A stretch of 64,000 bases of DNA from Plasmodiophora brassicae (Eukaryota > Endomyxa > Phytomyxea > Plasmodiophorida > Plasmodiophoridae), in the NCBI GenBank assembly GCA_039704465.1, contig JASFAU010000008.1, positions 62,001 through 126,000 on the forward strand. The letters are read 5' to 3'. Positions 1 to 12,042 of the stretch are shown in pieces. Position numbers and translations under genes: made by a program. Numbering within the stretch: position 1 is the first letter of the stretch; every line of letters begins with the position of its first letter. The notes under the pieces were generated by a model that saw nothing but the letters and a program-made list of their open reading frames with translations, did no database searches and was not told the DNA's origin.

Positions 1-270
1 ATATGGAGCGATGCCGCTGGGAACATTCCAACGTCGTCTGCTCTCGGGTTCGCATTGTCAAGTCCGATGGAACCTGTTCCTGTCCGCATTCGGTTCCGGT
101 ACAAGCCCCATCCGCTTATCGTGGCCAGTTTTGGGCGAAGGGACGGTGACGGGCTTTTGGTGGCGGGTTGTTGGACGCCGCGGGGGGCACACGGCCACGG
201 GGGGAGGTGACCGTGACGCAACGCGTCCCATTTCGCGGCGGGGGCGTCGGGCTTCGTTGGTAACGACGCC

Positions 271-3200
271 ATGCATCGCCTGATGGCCGTGTCGTCGGCC
301 ATGCCTGCCCGCGCCGCAGGGCGTTGTCTGGTGTCGCGCCGTCACCTGTCGGCGATATCCATGTCGGAGTCGTTCCTGCCGCTGGATACGTTCGTCAACC
401 GGCACTGCGGGTCGTCGCCGGACGAGATCCAGACGATGCTCGACGTTGTCGGCGTCAACCATCTCGAGGGGCTCTCCGAGCAATGCGTCCCGAAGGATAT
501 CTACCTGCAGCGACTCCTGAAGGTCTGGCCCGGGCGATTTGGCGCTTGCCCATCATGTACGCTGATCGTGTCGTGGGTGGTGTGCCGTCCAGGTCCCGCC
601 CGCCAAAGGCGAAACCGAGGCGCTGGCACAACTGCATCGGATCATGTCCAGGAATCAGGTCCTCCGGAGCCATATCGGATGCGGATACTATGGCACCGTC
701 ACGCCCGGTACCATGCGTGGCGCCGTCTCTCTGCCCTGACGCGCGCCTCGCTCATCACGCCGTGCAGGTGTCATCCTGCGGAACATCCTCGAAAACCCGG
801 CTTGGTACACGCCCTACACGCCGTACCAGGCGGAGATCTCGCAGGTGACGTCGCACCTGGCGCACAGGGCGCGCGCGTTCCCCTGGTGACGGTTGTCCTG
901 CAGGGTCGCCTGGAGATGCTCCTGAACTTCCAGACGATGGTCTGTGACCTGACCGGCCTGCCTGTCGCCAACGCCAGCCTTCTCGACGAGGGTACGGCCG
1001 CTGCCGAAGCCATGCTCCTGGCGTACAACGCGTGCAACAAGCAGGCGCATAAGCTTCTGGTACGCCTGGCCCGCCATGTCCGGTTCGGGCTCTGATCTGT
1101 CGCCTGTTAGGTGTCTCCCAAGCTGCACCCGCAGACGCTGGCAGTGATCAAGACGCGGGCGGCGCCGTTCGGTATCGAAGTCATCGCCACGAAGCCATCG
1201 ACCTGGCCGAGAATCCTGGAACGCGGTTCGGTGTTCGGCGCCATCGTCCAGTACCCGTCGACGGACGGCGTCCTGAAGGACTGGTCGGAGGAGTGCGACC
1301 TGGTCCATAAGAGCGGCGGCCTGTTCGTCGTCGCCAGCGATCTGCTGGCGCTGACCGTCGTGAAACCGCCCGGCGAGTGGGGCGCCGACGTCGTCGTCGG
1401 AAGTTCGCAGCGGTTTGGCGTCCCGATGGGGTACGGCGGCCCGCATGCCGCCTTCTTCGCCTGCCGCGATGAACTGAAACGCCGCGCGCCTGGACGTATC
1501 ATCGGCGTTTCCCGCGACGCACGAGGACAGCGCGCGCTTCGTATGGCCATCCAGACGCGGGAACAGCACATCCGCCGCGACAAAGCCACCAGCAACATTT
1601 GTACTGCCCAGGTCAGTAGGCACAAGTGTGTTTACATGTTCGCGCGTCGACGTTGCTGACGTCATGTCCATCAGGCGCTGCTGGCGAACGTTGCGGCCGC
1701 GTATGCCATGTACCATGGGCCGAAAGGCCTTCGCGCCATTGCCAATCGGGCCATGCGAGCGGCGCAAGTCGCCCGCCTGGGCCTCGAGAAGCTGTCCTAC
1801 AAATGTTACGGCGAGTTCGGCAGCACGTTCGACACGGTCACGTTCGGTGTCAGCGATGCGAAAGCGTTCGCTGAGGTCGGTATCGACCACGGGTTCAACT
1901 GTCGCATCGTGTCCGACCGCGTTGCGTCGCTGTCGTTCGACGAGACGGTGCAACTGGGCGACCTGCAGGAGATCTACAAGGCGATCGGGAAAGTGAAGGA
2001 CACGGCGCTCGACTTCACTGCTGCCGACATGGCCGAGGTCCTGGAGATCGATGCACCCGAGGCATGCGACAAGCTGTATCCCGAGGTACGCCCTGATGGT
2101 GCGGTTGTTCCATACTTCTCCTGATGGCTGGCGCGCCGACGTAGTTTGTTCGTAAGACACCGATCCTGTCCCACCCTGTGTTCAACACGTATTGCAATTC
2201 GGAGACCCAGATGCTCCGGTACCTGTACCAGCTTCAGATGAAGGTTAGAGACGTTCTCCAGGGCGTTTACAGCGTCAGTGACGGACGGCTCATCGCTGGC
2301 AACAGGATTTGTCTCTGGCCAGCGCCATGATTCCGTTGGGGTCCTGCACGATGAAGCTGAATGCAACAAGGTACAACTGAATGGTTCCGACGTCGTTCGT
2401 GTGATGACGTTGCCGACAGCGAAATGGCGCCGATTACATGGCCCAATGTCAACAGCCTGCATCCCTTTGCGCCAAAGTCGCAGGCCGCCGGTTATGAGAA
2501 GATGCTGACGACACTGAAACAGTGGCTCTGCGAGATCACCGGATTTGCGGCCGTATCGCTGCAGCCGAACTCTGGCGCTCAAGGAGAGTACGCCGGCCTT
2601 CTCGCTATCCAGGCGTATCACAAATCTCGAGGCGGTACCTATCGGCTCACACCATCGCAGGTTCGTTAAGTCTGAAGCTCTCCGTTAGAGGCTCAGAGGC
2701 ATGTTTGCCTGATCCCGACGTCGGCACATGGTACAAACCCTGCGTCAGCGGCGCTGGCAGGCTTGAGCATCGTCGTTGTGAAATGTGATGCGAATGGCAA
2801 CGTTGACCTCGAGGACCTTGGCTCCAAGGCCAAGGAACACGCGAAGAATTTGTCGTGCTTCATGATTACGTACCCGTCGACGCATGGCGTGTTCGAGTCC
2901 ACGATCAAGAAGTGCTGCGCGATCATCCACGAGAATGGCGGGCAAGTGTATCTTGACGGCGCCAACATGAACGCCCAGGTACCGCGTTGTCTTCATCGGT
3001 TGGTTGCGGTTCTCCGACGTACTCACGATGCTGAATAGGTTGGGCTGTGCCGTCCTGGCGACTACGGTGCCGATGTATGCCACCTGAACCTGCACAAGAC
3101 GTTCTGTATCCCGCATGGCGGTGGCGGACCTGGCATGGGTCCCATTGCCGTTGCTGGGCACCTTGCTGAGTTCCTGCCTGCGCCTGAAGGATCCGGGTCG

Positions 3201-3957
3201 CCGGTCGCCTCCGCCCCTTTCTCATCGGCGTCCATTCTGCCCATACCCTGGATGTACATTCGGATGATGGGCCCGGATGGCCTCCGGCTGGCCACCCAGA
3301 TGGCAATCTTGAACGCGAACTACATGGCGACCCGCCTGTCGAAGCACTACCCGATCCTGTATCGGGGCGAGAACGGTCGTGTCGCTCACGAGTTCATCAT
3401 TGACCTGCGTCCTTTCAAAGAGCATGGCGTCACCGAGGAGGACGTCGCCAAGCGCCTCATGGATTATTCATTCCATGGGCCCACGATGTATCTCCATGCT
3501 TTGGCGTCGCATGACGGGCCTTCCCTCGCAGCTGACATGTGGTACATAGGTCCTTCCCAGTTCCTGGCACGCTGATGATTGAGCCGACGGAAAGCGAGCC
3601 GCTCAGCGAACTGGATCGTTTCTGCGAGGCCATGATCTCGATTCGTCAGGAAATTGAGGATGTCATATCCGGTCGAGTTGTCGCGGAGGAAAGCGTCCTG
3701 AAGGGTGCCCCGCACACGATGGACGTTGTCGCATCCGACAACTGGAACCGCAAGTACTCTAGAGAGACGGCGGCGTATCCGGTGAAGTCCCTGCGTCAGA
3801 ACAAGTTCTGGCCCAGCGTCGCCCGTATCGACAACGTATTCGGTGATAGGAACGGTCCGTCCAGCATGCGTTGTGGTTCACGATCTCAACCGTCTGACTG
3901 ATGATGCTCGTCGATACAGTTATTTGCCAGTGCCCTCCCGTCAGCAGTTACCAATAG
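271..3957 (+). CDS. GLDC: Glycine dehydrogenase (decarboxylating), P-protein, mitochondrial
   Basis: PLP-dependent P-protein of the mitochondrial glycine cleavage system. It decarboxylates glycine and passes the aminomethyl group to the H-protein lipoyl arm. The gene is split by about a dozen short introns. Clear ones are 3488-3549 and 3855-3919, and splicing the latter restores the conserved C-terminus (GDRN followed by ICQCPPV) and a stop at 3955-3957. Visible family blocks include [16 protein letters not shown] near 780, [19 protein letters not shown] near 1555, [10 protein letters not shown] near 2335, YPSTHGVFE near 2870, and the PLP-lysine segment [20 protein letters not shown] near 3080. 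The start at 271 gives an Arg/Ala/Ser-rich, acid-poor leader typical of a mitochondrial presequence. Both halves of the fused eukaryotic-type P-protein are present, and I see no disabling lesion once introns are removed. Exact borders of the early introns (about 557-593, 708-768, 844-903) are my reading of the sequence. Confidence 0.95.
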
Positions 3958-3986
3958 GATCCCCAGACGAGACCTGTGCGCACTCA

Positions 3987-3992
3987 AATAAA
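3987..3992 (+). terminator. AATAAA polyadenylation signal of GLDC
   Basis: A canonical AATAAA hexamer lies 30 bases after the GLDC stop codon, the right place for a eukaryotic poly(A) signal. Confidence 0.6.
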
Positions 3993-4203
3993 GTAGCAGA
4001 AGGCCTACATAGTGTGCACCCGCAGGTGTGAGGACCAGACTGCCCTGTTTGTCTGACGTCTTCTCGGCAACGGTTCTTTTATGGGAACAGCGTTTCTCGC
4101 AGCATCGCGTGTGTTGTCGTTAACGAACATTGGCGCCGTAGCATTGTCACCGGCCGGCAACCCTGGAATCAACTTGGGCGAAACGCCCGTATGTACTTTG
4201 GCG

Positions 4204-7200
4204 TCATGTGGACGTTGCGAAGCTTGCCCACCCGTCCATGTCGATGTGATCAAACTCGGCAGTAGATTCGACCGTTGGTGATGACTCAGCCGTTTGCGAC
4301 GACTCAGCAGTTGCAAAGGAGACGGTCGACAGCTGGATAGGGGCAGAACCTGTACCCAGCAGTCAGATTCGGACAGGCGCGAAGTACAGCATGGGACTGA
4401 AACCCTTCAGGAACCCTCGGACGATTTCATTGTCAATCGAGGAGAGCGCTTTTGTCAGCGTCTCACTGGACCGCACATGCAGAACTGAAAAACGACGATG
4501 TTATGGGCAGAACCCACACGAAGACACGAGAGCGTACGAAAGGTATCGGCAATCGGAGGGTGCTCGAGAGCGGTTCCAATGGCATCGACGATAGCAGGAA
4601 GATCACTAGCCGAGGACGTCGCCATTGCAGTTAACGAGGCCAAGCAGGCTGCGACCAGCGATATCAGACGACTCTGACTTGATTGGCAACGAACAATGGG
4701 GACCTTCTCGATGAGAATGAAACCAGGAGAGCAGAACTCTGCGTTTCAAGCTGGCAGTGCTGTCGGGTAGTCGAGCGATGACCGAAATAGTGGGTAGGGA
4801 CGGTGCAACGCCTCGCAGCAGGGATGCCAGTGCTTGCTGATGAGATGGCCCGCAATCGGACCGGGTGGCGACGCGCTCGACAAGCAGGACAATATCGTCA
4901 TCGGGCCAATGGTGAATTTGGGCGCTGAGTAGCATCCACGACAGAAGCTGCTCCGTCGACGTGAACGACGACGACATTGCCATATCGACCGCACGAGAAA
5001 CCTGTCAACAAGTCAGGCGCAAGCGATTACGAAACGACGCGAAAAGGACCTTTTCGCCATCGTTCTTCACGAGAAGAACCGCACCTTGGCTGACATGATC
5101 TGCCAGTTCGACAATGTCGTGCGGAGGCGTCGATCGAACAAGAAGGCTGAACAGCGCAGGATTCGACACGGCCAGAGACGGGAACAGCTCATAGCTTCGA
5201 CGTACAAGGATGCTGCATGCAGAGTTAAGAAATCATTCGCGATCTCACCGCCACCAAACGCACAACCTGGTATGGACTGGGCATGTGGCCCGGCACACGG
5301 CAATGTCGGCATCAATCGTTTGCTGGGCATTAGCCAATGCAGCACTGTACAGATCCGCCTGTTCGGGATGCCTCTCGACCCAGTCCAGCAGGTGAAATCC
5401 AAGCTGTGGCTCTGCGGTACGCATAAGAGCCAGCAGAGCCGGGCTGCCTCTGAGAGACAATGTCGGCCACAGGGTGGGGATCCTGGCGATACGATACAGA
5501 TCACCTTGTAGCGTCAAAGACCGCGGCCAACAAAATCGACGCATGGAACTCGCCTTTACAGAACTCAGTCGATAACAGTTCCATGAAGGACGCGCAGATC
5601 TAGACGGGCAAACGCCATCTCTCTCAGCACGGGTGAAGCGCCGCACAGCTCTGCAGGGTACCTGTTTCAGCGCGTCGCTATTTGATTCGGCCGTGGAACT
5701 GAACAGCAGAATGGCGTTGGCTGCATTGGTCGCCAACGGCACGGCGGACAGCTTCGATTGGCCAGCTCCATCGCCGTGAAGGCTGACAAAGAGAGTGGAA
5801 AACGGCTCCTTCAGCGAGACAGGGAGCCGTCGTAGCACACGAGCAAGCAGAGACTGCGTCGGTTCTGTCGACGGCACGCGAGCCAACTTGGTCTGCACCC
5901 CATGCTTTCAGCCTACCGTGCTCCGTCTCGACAGCACGACACGACATACGGGCGGTGATCCAGATAATGGCGGCGAGCTTGCTGCCCTTTTGAGATTGGG
6001 CGGTGTACCGCTTGTCGCTCCAAACGCTTGCGGAAACATCGAGGGCAGTGAAGCGCGCAGCTGAGGTGTCAGCTGTGACGCAGGTTATCGATCAATGGTA
6101 TAGGTACTCGTAACGGAAACGAACCATCAGGGAAGACAGTGATGCGATCCCGGCGTTTGCGCTTCCTTGAACAAACGCAGCATCAATGGACGACCGTATC
6201 TGAGAGCGCATAGCTATCGTTGAACGATTAAAATGGTATCATAGCGCGAGCGACACATGGGGCTTACACGAAGGGCTCCACTTCTGGGCGCAGTCCAGCA
6301 GTGTATCCAGCAGCACTTGTGCAATCTCCTGTGCATAGGCAACTGTCAGGGCAAAACCGATTCAGAATAGCGACCGCGTACAGTATATCGGGTGGTGGAA
6401 TTCATCATGAGCAGAAGGGCACACTCAATCCGCTGAACGCTGGTCTCGTTGTTGAAGAATAGCCAGTCGTAAAGGGCGGCCCGGCACAACTGGGGCGCAA
6501 TCGGAGAGTGCATATGAGTCTGTTGCTAGGCAGTCAGAACGTTTGAAACTGCAAAGCAACAGGACGCGGGAAGACCTTTATGCACCATCCGAGTAGGACC
6601 CACGGGGGCACCGCCTTGCTGGCCGGACTCGACGCGGGTGGTCGCTGGACCGCACAGCAAAGGTACCGAATGAGGTCGAGGAGGAGGGTCTCGGATCCTT
6701 TAACGAACTTCATCGCAAACCAGGACACGTATCGCTGTTGCACGCCAAGAGGAACCTAACCGGACTTGAATCAGCCGAGTGGAACGACATTCTTCGAACG
6801 GGACACGTGTAAACCTGGTTCAGAATGAAGGAGATTTTCACCTCCATATCCGGTGTCAAACGCGACTGTAGCATGTCACTGGTCGTTTGTCGCTGATACA
6901 CGGACACAGGCAGGGACTCGAATATCGCTTTCAGCGACGCATGCTGTGCAATAGATGGCTGCAGGACGCGAGCAACGTCGCGTCCGATAGCATGAAGCTC
7001 GCCAGGCGTCGCAGCAACCAATCCGGAAAGGAACGGGACACATTCGGCCTGAAGCTTGGCATCAAGATCAGGAAGGACCCTGATGAACGTATACAGGAAG
7101 CGCTGTAAGACGGCCGTCCGCTGCTGCACGTAGCTGGGCGCCAGCGTCTCAGATCGCGACAACGTGTTGGACGAATGGCATGCTCACCTTTGATTAGATT

Positions 7201-7774
7201 TGACGACAGCGAGAACGCTGGCGGCAACCGACACGTTCCTTGCCGATGAGCTCCCGCTGGCGATTTGCCCCAGCAGGGCAGTCAGGATGGGTTCGCATGC
7301 GTCAACATCCATCTTGAGCATGTCATCTACCAACCTGAACAGCTACGAAGCCGCTGTTAGCGGCACGCAGGCATACAACAGGTGTGCATGCGCAGGAAGT
7401 TACCCGTTTGGAGCAGTGCGGAACGAGGACCGGGAACTTCCTATGGCACAGTTCCTGAAGGACGCCGCTGAATGCAGCATACCCATCGAGCGTGCAATTG
7501 ACAAGGTGGCGGAAGACCTAGCCGACCGGCAGTTTGTCAACCACGCAGGCGTACACCCTGGGGGGTCGATACGGGCTACCTTATCGGAGTTGTCCTTGTC
7601 GACAAGGACGCCGTACAGGAATCCGGGTGCGGCATCGGCGGCGGCCACGCCCTGCAGGGCCGCCTGCACCTCCAGGTCGTTCCTCTTCGCGAACGTCGCC
7701 GCCAGGCGCTCGTAGCTGTGCCGGGCCGCCTCCTCGAACGCGTCCGGCGCGTCGAGCTCCCGCCGGCGGAACAT
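4204..7774 (-). CDS. INTS3: Integrator complex subunit 3 homolog
   Basis: Helical-repeat subunit of Integrator, the nuclear complex that cleaves snRNA and attenuated nascent transcripts. The gene has many exons. In order they show LYGVLVDKDNSDK (near 7590), a segment DMLKMDVDACEPILTALLGQ (near 7300), LQSRLTPDMEVKISFILNQ (near 6850, matching the SRLTPDMETKLLFM block of human INTS3), LLLDLIRYLCCAVQ (6680-6640), VPPWVLLGWCIK, ALYDWLFFNNE, and EPQLGFHLLDWVERHPEQAD near 5370. The C-terminus reads EFDHIDMDGWASFATST and stops at 4204-4206 after a 57-bp intron that starts GTTTCAG near 4410. I start at the Met at 7774, but an in-frame Met at 7858 is also possible. Order and spacing match the family over its whole length. 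Some exon borders between 5.9 and 6.3 kb remain unresolved. A partial copy lies at 12043-12408. Confidence 0.82.
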
Positions 7775-7924
7775 GGGCTTGTTCAGCGGCGCGCGCCGGA
7801 TCCCATTTGTGCCGGCGGCGCCGCCCCACTGTCCAAACCCGCAACTGCACGCGGACACCGCCTTTTGCGACCGGTGCCACTGTCGTCGGGGAAGAAGCGC
7901 TGAGCACGATATTTACTATTCTGA

Positions 7925-7948
7925 ACACACACACGCACACACACACAA
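7925..7948. repeat. (AC)n microsatellite
   Basis: A short run of AC dinucleotides with one G interruption, upstream of INTS3 and beyond the 3' end of the GNAT gene. A second short run, (GA)n near 8158-8174, lies in the last intron of the GNAT gene. Confidence 0.8.
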
Positions 7949-8027
7949 TATACAAACAGCGCCACTAAGCAGCAGACCCTGCACGATCCGGTTGGTCGGA
8001 TAAATATTTAACAGGAACCAGGTTCGA

Positions 8028-8982
8028 TCAGCTGGTGGCCGCGTCCGCCTGGTTGTTCGAGCAGCGATCGCGCAACGAGTCGAGCAGGCGGGCCTTGTGG
8101 GCGCCCCAGTCCTCGGACGACAGCATGAAGTTGTACATGTTTGGGAACCCTGCCAGACGAGAGAGAGAGAGAGAGCGTCAGCAGACATGTCGCACGTGTG
8201 CCCGAATGCCACGAGGCGCACCGGCACGGCCGACGCTGACCAGTTGCCAGTCGAACCGCTCGAAGAAGGCCCTGGGCGGTCGATGTTGCCGGTCAACGCC
8301 ACACAATACGCGTTGGAGACGGAGCTGCTCGAAGCCGTACTCAAGCACGGCCAGGAACATGTCCTCGACGCCGCCGTCGTCCCACCAGTCACTCAGTGCG
8401 GTCACGTCCATCTCGCCTGAGCACGTCACCGCGTCCAGTCGGACGAACCCTGCATGCATTCGGTCGGCATGGAACGGGCGGGGGCTGGATCGCCGACGTA
8501 CCAATGGTGCCAACGAGCTCGTTGCCGCGCACGACAAAGAACATCAGACATTTGCATTCGGACTGCTGTGTGGACATGGTCCTCGTCCGGATGTGGATCT
8601 CGCGGGGCGTCAGCAGAGGCAGGCTGCGCAGGTGGACCAGCGACGATTTCGGCCGGTGCAGCAATTCGTGCAGCTGCTGCAAATGGGCGGACGTGACCTC
8701 GGCCGTCGATACCATCGTGCATCCCAACGACGTCGTTAGCAGCAGACGCCGGGGGATGTCGAAATCGGCCGACGTGGCCGACTGGGCCTTGGGCGGCGAC
8801 GACGCCTTCTGCGTCGGCGTGCCGCCCGCCGACGACAGGTACCGACGGAACAGGAACGCCAGCAGCCACCGTCGCAGACGCCACAGGCAGGACGCGCCGA
8901 CGCCGACGGCCACTAGCGACGTCAGCAGGCGGTGCCTGCGGATGCACGACACGATGCGAGGCATGACGACGTCGTCACGCAT
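8028..8982 (-). CDS. GNAT-family N-acetyltransferase with N-terminal membrane anchor
   Basis: Probable acetyl-CoA-dependent N-acetyltransferase. Three exons (8982-8502, 8449-8222, 8149-8028) splice to a 276-residue protein whose reading frame closes exactly, with introns beginning GTACGT and GTGCGC. The N-terminus carries a hydrophobic stretch (LLTSLVAVGVGASCLW) flanked by arginines, suggesting a signal anchor. The GNAT core is seen as CLMFFVVRGNELVGTIG (beta strands), then WWDDGGVEDMFLAVLEYGF, LQRVLCGVDRQHRP and FFERFDWQLVSVG, which follow the usual motif A/B order of an acetyl-CoA fold. The substrate is unknown. The C-terminal tail (FPNMYNFMLSSEDW) is also seen in acyltransferase relatives. 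Confidence 0.72.
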
Positions 8983-9215
8983 TTCACGGGCGCCGCGTCA
9001 CAAAACCCATCTGGACCCGGGGACGGGCCCGTCCATCCGCGCCCGAAGGAAGGTGAATCGCCAGGCGCAGGTGGCCGATCGTGTAACCCGCCTGATGTCC
9101 CATACGGGGATGTCGACGTGCTACGTGACCGAGTCGCTGCACTTGTTTGTATTATATAGGCCCGGCGGAGGCGGCGGCGGCCAGGACCCCTGCGTGGTAC
9201 AGACAGGGAACGCAT

Positions 9216-9567
9216 TCAGTGATCCCATGGATGGCGCAGGCCCTGACAGCGTCGCGTCAGTGGAGAGAATGCGCAGCGTTTCGACAGCAATACGCCCTAA
9301 CCAGAACAACAGGCCCGTCATGCTTGGCGCGGTCTACACGCGAAAGTCAGATCGGGCGTTGACCGCTCAGGACGGCGCCCACGGACAGAGGATCCAGAAG
9401 ACGGCCGTGCCGCCCATCATTCTCGCCAGGTAGACCTTCCAGGGATCCGGCGGCGGAATGTGGATCCCGTACTCGGCGATCTCCTTCTGCCGCTGGCTCT
9501 CCGACACGTGCGACCCGAATCGACGTCCGGTGCGGAGCAGGCGGCGCGCGCGACAGCCCAACATCAC
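9216..9567 (-). CDS. NDUFB2: NADH dehydrogenase 1 beta subcomplex subunit 2 (complex I AGGG subunit)
   Basis: Small accessory subunit of the membrane arm of respiratory complex I. Three exons (9567-9387, 9333-9302, 9242-9216) join in frame to give 79 residues. Two introns of 53 and 59 bp (9334-9386, 9243-9301) separate very small exons of 32 and 27 bases. The single membrane segment and tail read GGTAVFWILYRAKHDGPVVL followed by GLRHPWDH. This closely resembles the plant-type NDUFB2 signature of FWILYRAKQDGPVV followed by a GWRHPW ending. The Arg-rich N-terminus fits mitochondrial import. Without splicing, the frame ends in an unrelated tail, so the gene is easily missed. Confidence 0.85.
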
Positions 9568-9754
9568 GGGCAGCCCTGGACGGAGGATCGTGCGGCGCCC
9601 GCTTCCCGGGAACGAACAAAATCAAACAAACAGGCACGTCGTTCCCGTTTTTCCCAGCGGGGGTCCCCATCAGCTCGGCAGGGCAAAAAAACGCCGAACG
9701 ACTGGCCGCAAAAAGCCGCTCGCGCGCGACGGAGCGTCGTTGGCCACGCACCGC

Positions 9755-10096
9755 ATGCAGCCGCCGCCGCCGACAGCACCCGCCCCGCCACGATCGGATA
9801 CGTTCCGATGGGATTCCTGGGGCAGCATGGCGTTCGTCGCCATCCTGGCGATGGTGGGAGGCGCCGTTGTTGGCGCCCGGTACAGGAGCGGTGTTTTCGC
9901 GGTGTCTGACCTGGCCAGGTACGCAGCGTCGCTGGTCGTAGTGCTGGCGGGTGGCCGCAAGCTTGACTCGCTTGCCTGTGCACAGGGCCACGGCCCCGCA
10001 CACCGAAGCATTCGTCCGCGCGGCGAAATCGACGGATCCAAAGGTCCCATCGTCACGGTTGTGAGTTCCAGCGGGCCGACGGGTATAGCCTTGTAG
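9755..10096 (+). CDS. Hypothetical small membrane protein
   Basis: An open frame of 113 codons from an ATG at 9755. It starts Pro-rich, then has one hydrophobic segment (MAFVAILAMVGGAVVGARY) and a second apolar stretch (AASLVVVLAGG). It lies head-to-head with NDUFB2 across about 190 bases. I recognise no family, and the opposite strand is also open here, so this may not be a gene. Confidence 0.25.
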   Translation: MQPPPPTAPAPPRSDTFRWDSWGSMAFVAILAMVGGAVVGARYRSGVFAVSDLARYAASLVVVLAGGRKLDSLACAQGHGPAHRSIRPRGEIDGSKGPIVTVVSSSGPTGIAL

Positions 10097-11075
10097 TTAT
10101 GACTAAAGTTGCAGCTCAGAGCAGCAGGTGTGGGATGCGTCTTTAGGAATCATGGACAGGTAGGAACGTCTGCAGGAACGTCCAAATTGCACTCAGGGAA
10201 GGTAGCTGGCGGTGATCCTCGTGAAGTGATGCCTGTTGGGCGTGCGGAATTACGGTGCAGAAACAACACTTCGAGGATCATTGCCACCTGTCTTCTCCAG
10301 CAGGCACAGGTCGATGACTAGCCGGTTGATGTATAAAAATCGGCGGCCACGATGACGGAATCTCTAGTCGTTAATTACAGCATGCAGCAGGGCGTAGCCT
10401 ACAGGGAATTTCAGCGGAGACGCATTGGATGATTCGACGAGCGTCACCTTGTCGCCTGCACTACATATTGTATGCAGCAGAACGATGGACCGGTCCGCCC
10501 AGATGGATGTCCGTCAGGCGGCCACTCGGGCGCCGTTGCACGACCGACACAATATGGATGTCCCGGCATCGCGTCTCCACGACCGCAGGGAGATGCCGAC
10601 GGGTACGACGGTTCTAGTAGCGGATCCCGTCTCACGGGACGAGTTTCGTAGGTGGATTCTGGAGGACGTACCGATCTGTGACACGTGCACTCGTCTTGCG
10701 AGGTCTCCGATGATTTTCATAGGCGGTCGGCTCTATTTGTCGGTGGAGTCGGTCGCCCGAGCCCGCACCGTTGGGGTTTTCAAATCGTCGTTGAACGGGC
10801 AGCTGCAGGACCTCGCGGTCCACTGGAGGGACTGTCTCCTTGGCGGCGGTATGGGACTGATCTGCTGTTCCTGCATATCGTAACCTGGCGATTTGAGCAT
10901 AAGGATCACCGCTGGAGCGGAGCGGGTCGGCGTCGTGGAGGACCAACGGCGTTCTAGTTGCCGGGGAGGTGCTCCGAGATGAACGGTTTGGGCAACTGGT
11001 GTCCTGCCTAGTCGGGATATATTGGGATGGCACATTAACCAGACCTCAGCCCTGAGCAAGCGAGCAGGCCAAGGG
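10097..11075. other. No confident gene
   Basis: A plus-strand frame is open from about 10427 to 10883 (it contains RDEFRRWILEDVPICDTC) but begins at a non-ATG codon and matches nothing I know. It may be an exon or relic. Otherwise I see nothing supportable. Confidence 0.3.
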
Positions 11076-11915
11076 TCTTGGTCTGTCGCTCAAAGAGAAA
11101 GCGGACCTGCTACTGCAGGTGAAGGATGGTTAGCAAATGGTTAATTATCCGGCTCTCCGGGGACGTCGAATCGCAAACGTTGGAACGTTGCGTTCTTCTT
11201 CGGTCGAGAAACGGTCCCGTTCCCCATGGCGAATGGGATCGCATCTCTAGCAGGATGAGCTCGGCTCCAAGTACCTCGCGTTTCCCGTTGCAATTTCCTG
11301 AAGCGCTGGAGAACAACGGTGGCGGCGACGTGTTCGTCGATCTGTATAACACGGTCTGGGGATGGTTGCGATCAGCAACGGGCTGGAAGCGTGAAGGGAC
11401 ATCAAGCGAGCGACGATGAGCGACAATGAGTAATGTTCGAATGCACTCTACGTACTGGACACAGAATTGCTGGTTGATCATTCATACAACCCGCAATTCT
11501 GTGTCCAGTACGTAGAGTGCATGCGAGCATTACCCATCGTCGCTTGATGTCCCTTCACGCTTCCAGCCCGTTGCTCGCAACCATCCCCAGAACGTGTCAT
11601 ACAGGTCGACGAGCACGTCGCCGCCACCGTTGTTTTCCAGCGCTTCTGGCCAGAAGCGCTGCTATACCAGCTGGTATAGTGGCGCCTGAGTAAAGAATTG
11701 CAACGGGAAACGCGAGGTACTTGGAGCCGGGTTCATCCTGCTAGAGATGCGATCAGAGTCGCCATGGGGAACGGGACCGTTTCTCGACCGAAGAAGAACG
11801 CCACCTTCCAACGTTTGCGATTCGACGTCCCCGGAGAGCAGGATAATTAACCATTTGCTAACCATCCTTCACCTGCAGTAGCAGGTCCGCTTTCTCTTTG
11901 AGCGACAGACCAAGA
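11076..11915. repeat. Foldback element: about 400-bp near-perfect inverted repeat
   Basis: The left arm (11076-11470) and right arm (11493-11915) are reverse complements apart from scattered changes and a 22-base spacer. The transcript of either strand would form a hairpin of about 400 bp. The right arm carries an extra stretch of about 45 bases (11647-11694). Together with the arm bases just before it, this makes two perfect palindromes, 24 bases at 11638-11661 and 18 bases at 11662-11679. The left arm has a small extra repeat near 11410. The outer part of the arms contains a short possible coding patch (LGLSLKEKADLLLQ) followed by a GT, as if a gene exon and intron had been captured. It could be a foldback transposon, an inverted duplication, or a hairpin RNA locus. 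Confidence 0.85.
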
Positions 11916-12042
11916 CGCTTACCCTGCTTAAGGTTGCTTGCGTGGCGATTGCGCAGGACTGTGTCAAGGGTTGAGGTCTGGTTCTCATCACCCGTGCGTT
12001 GGGGATGTGCCACCTCAATGTCGCCTGGGCAGGGTGTCCTCC

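Noticed and set aside
814..2160. A 448-codon open frame on the minus strand over GLDC
   Set aside because: It is the antisense shadow of a GC-rich coding sequence and has no similarity to known proteins, whereas the plus strand holds GLDC exons.
11076..11915. Interpreting the foldback as a protein-coding gene
   Set aside because: Each arm gives a frame of about 97 or 123 codons, but they are mirror images with no conserved motif, and a shared hairpin explains them better.
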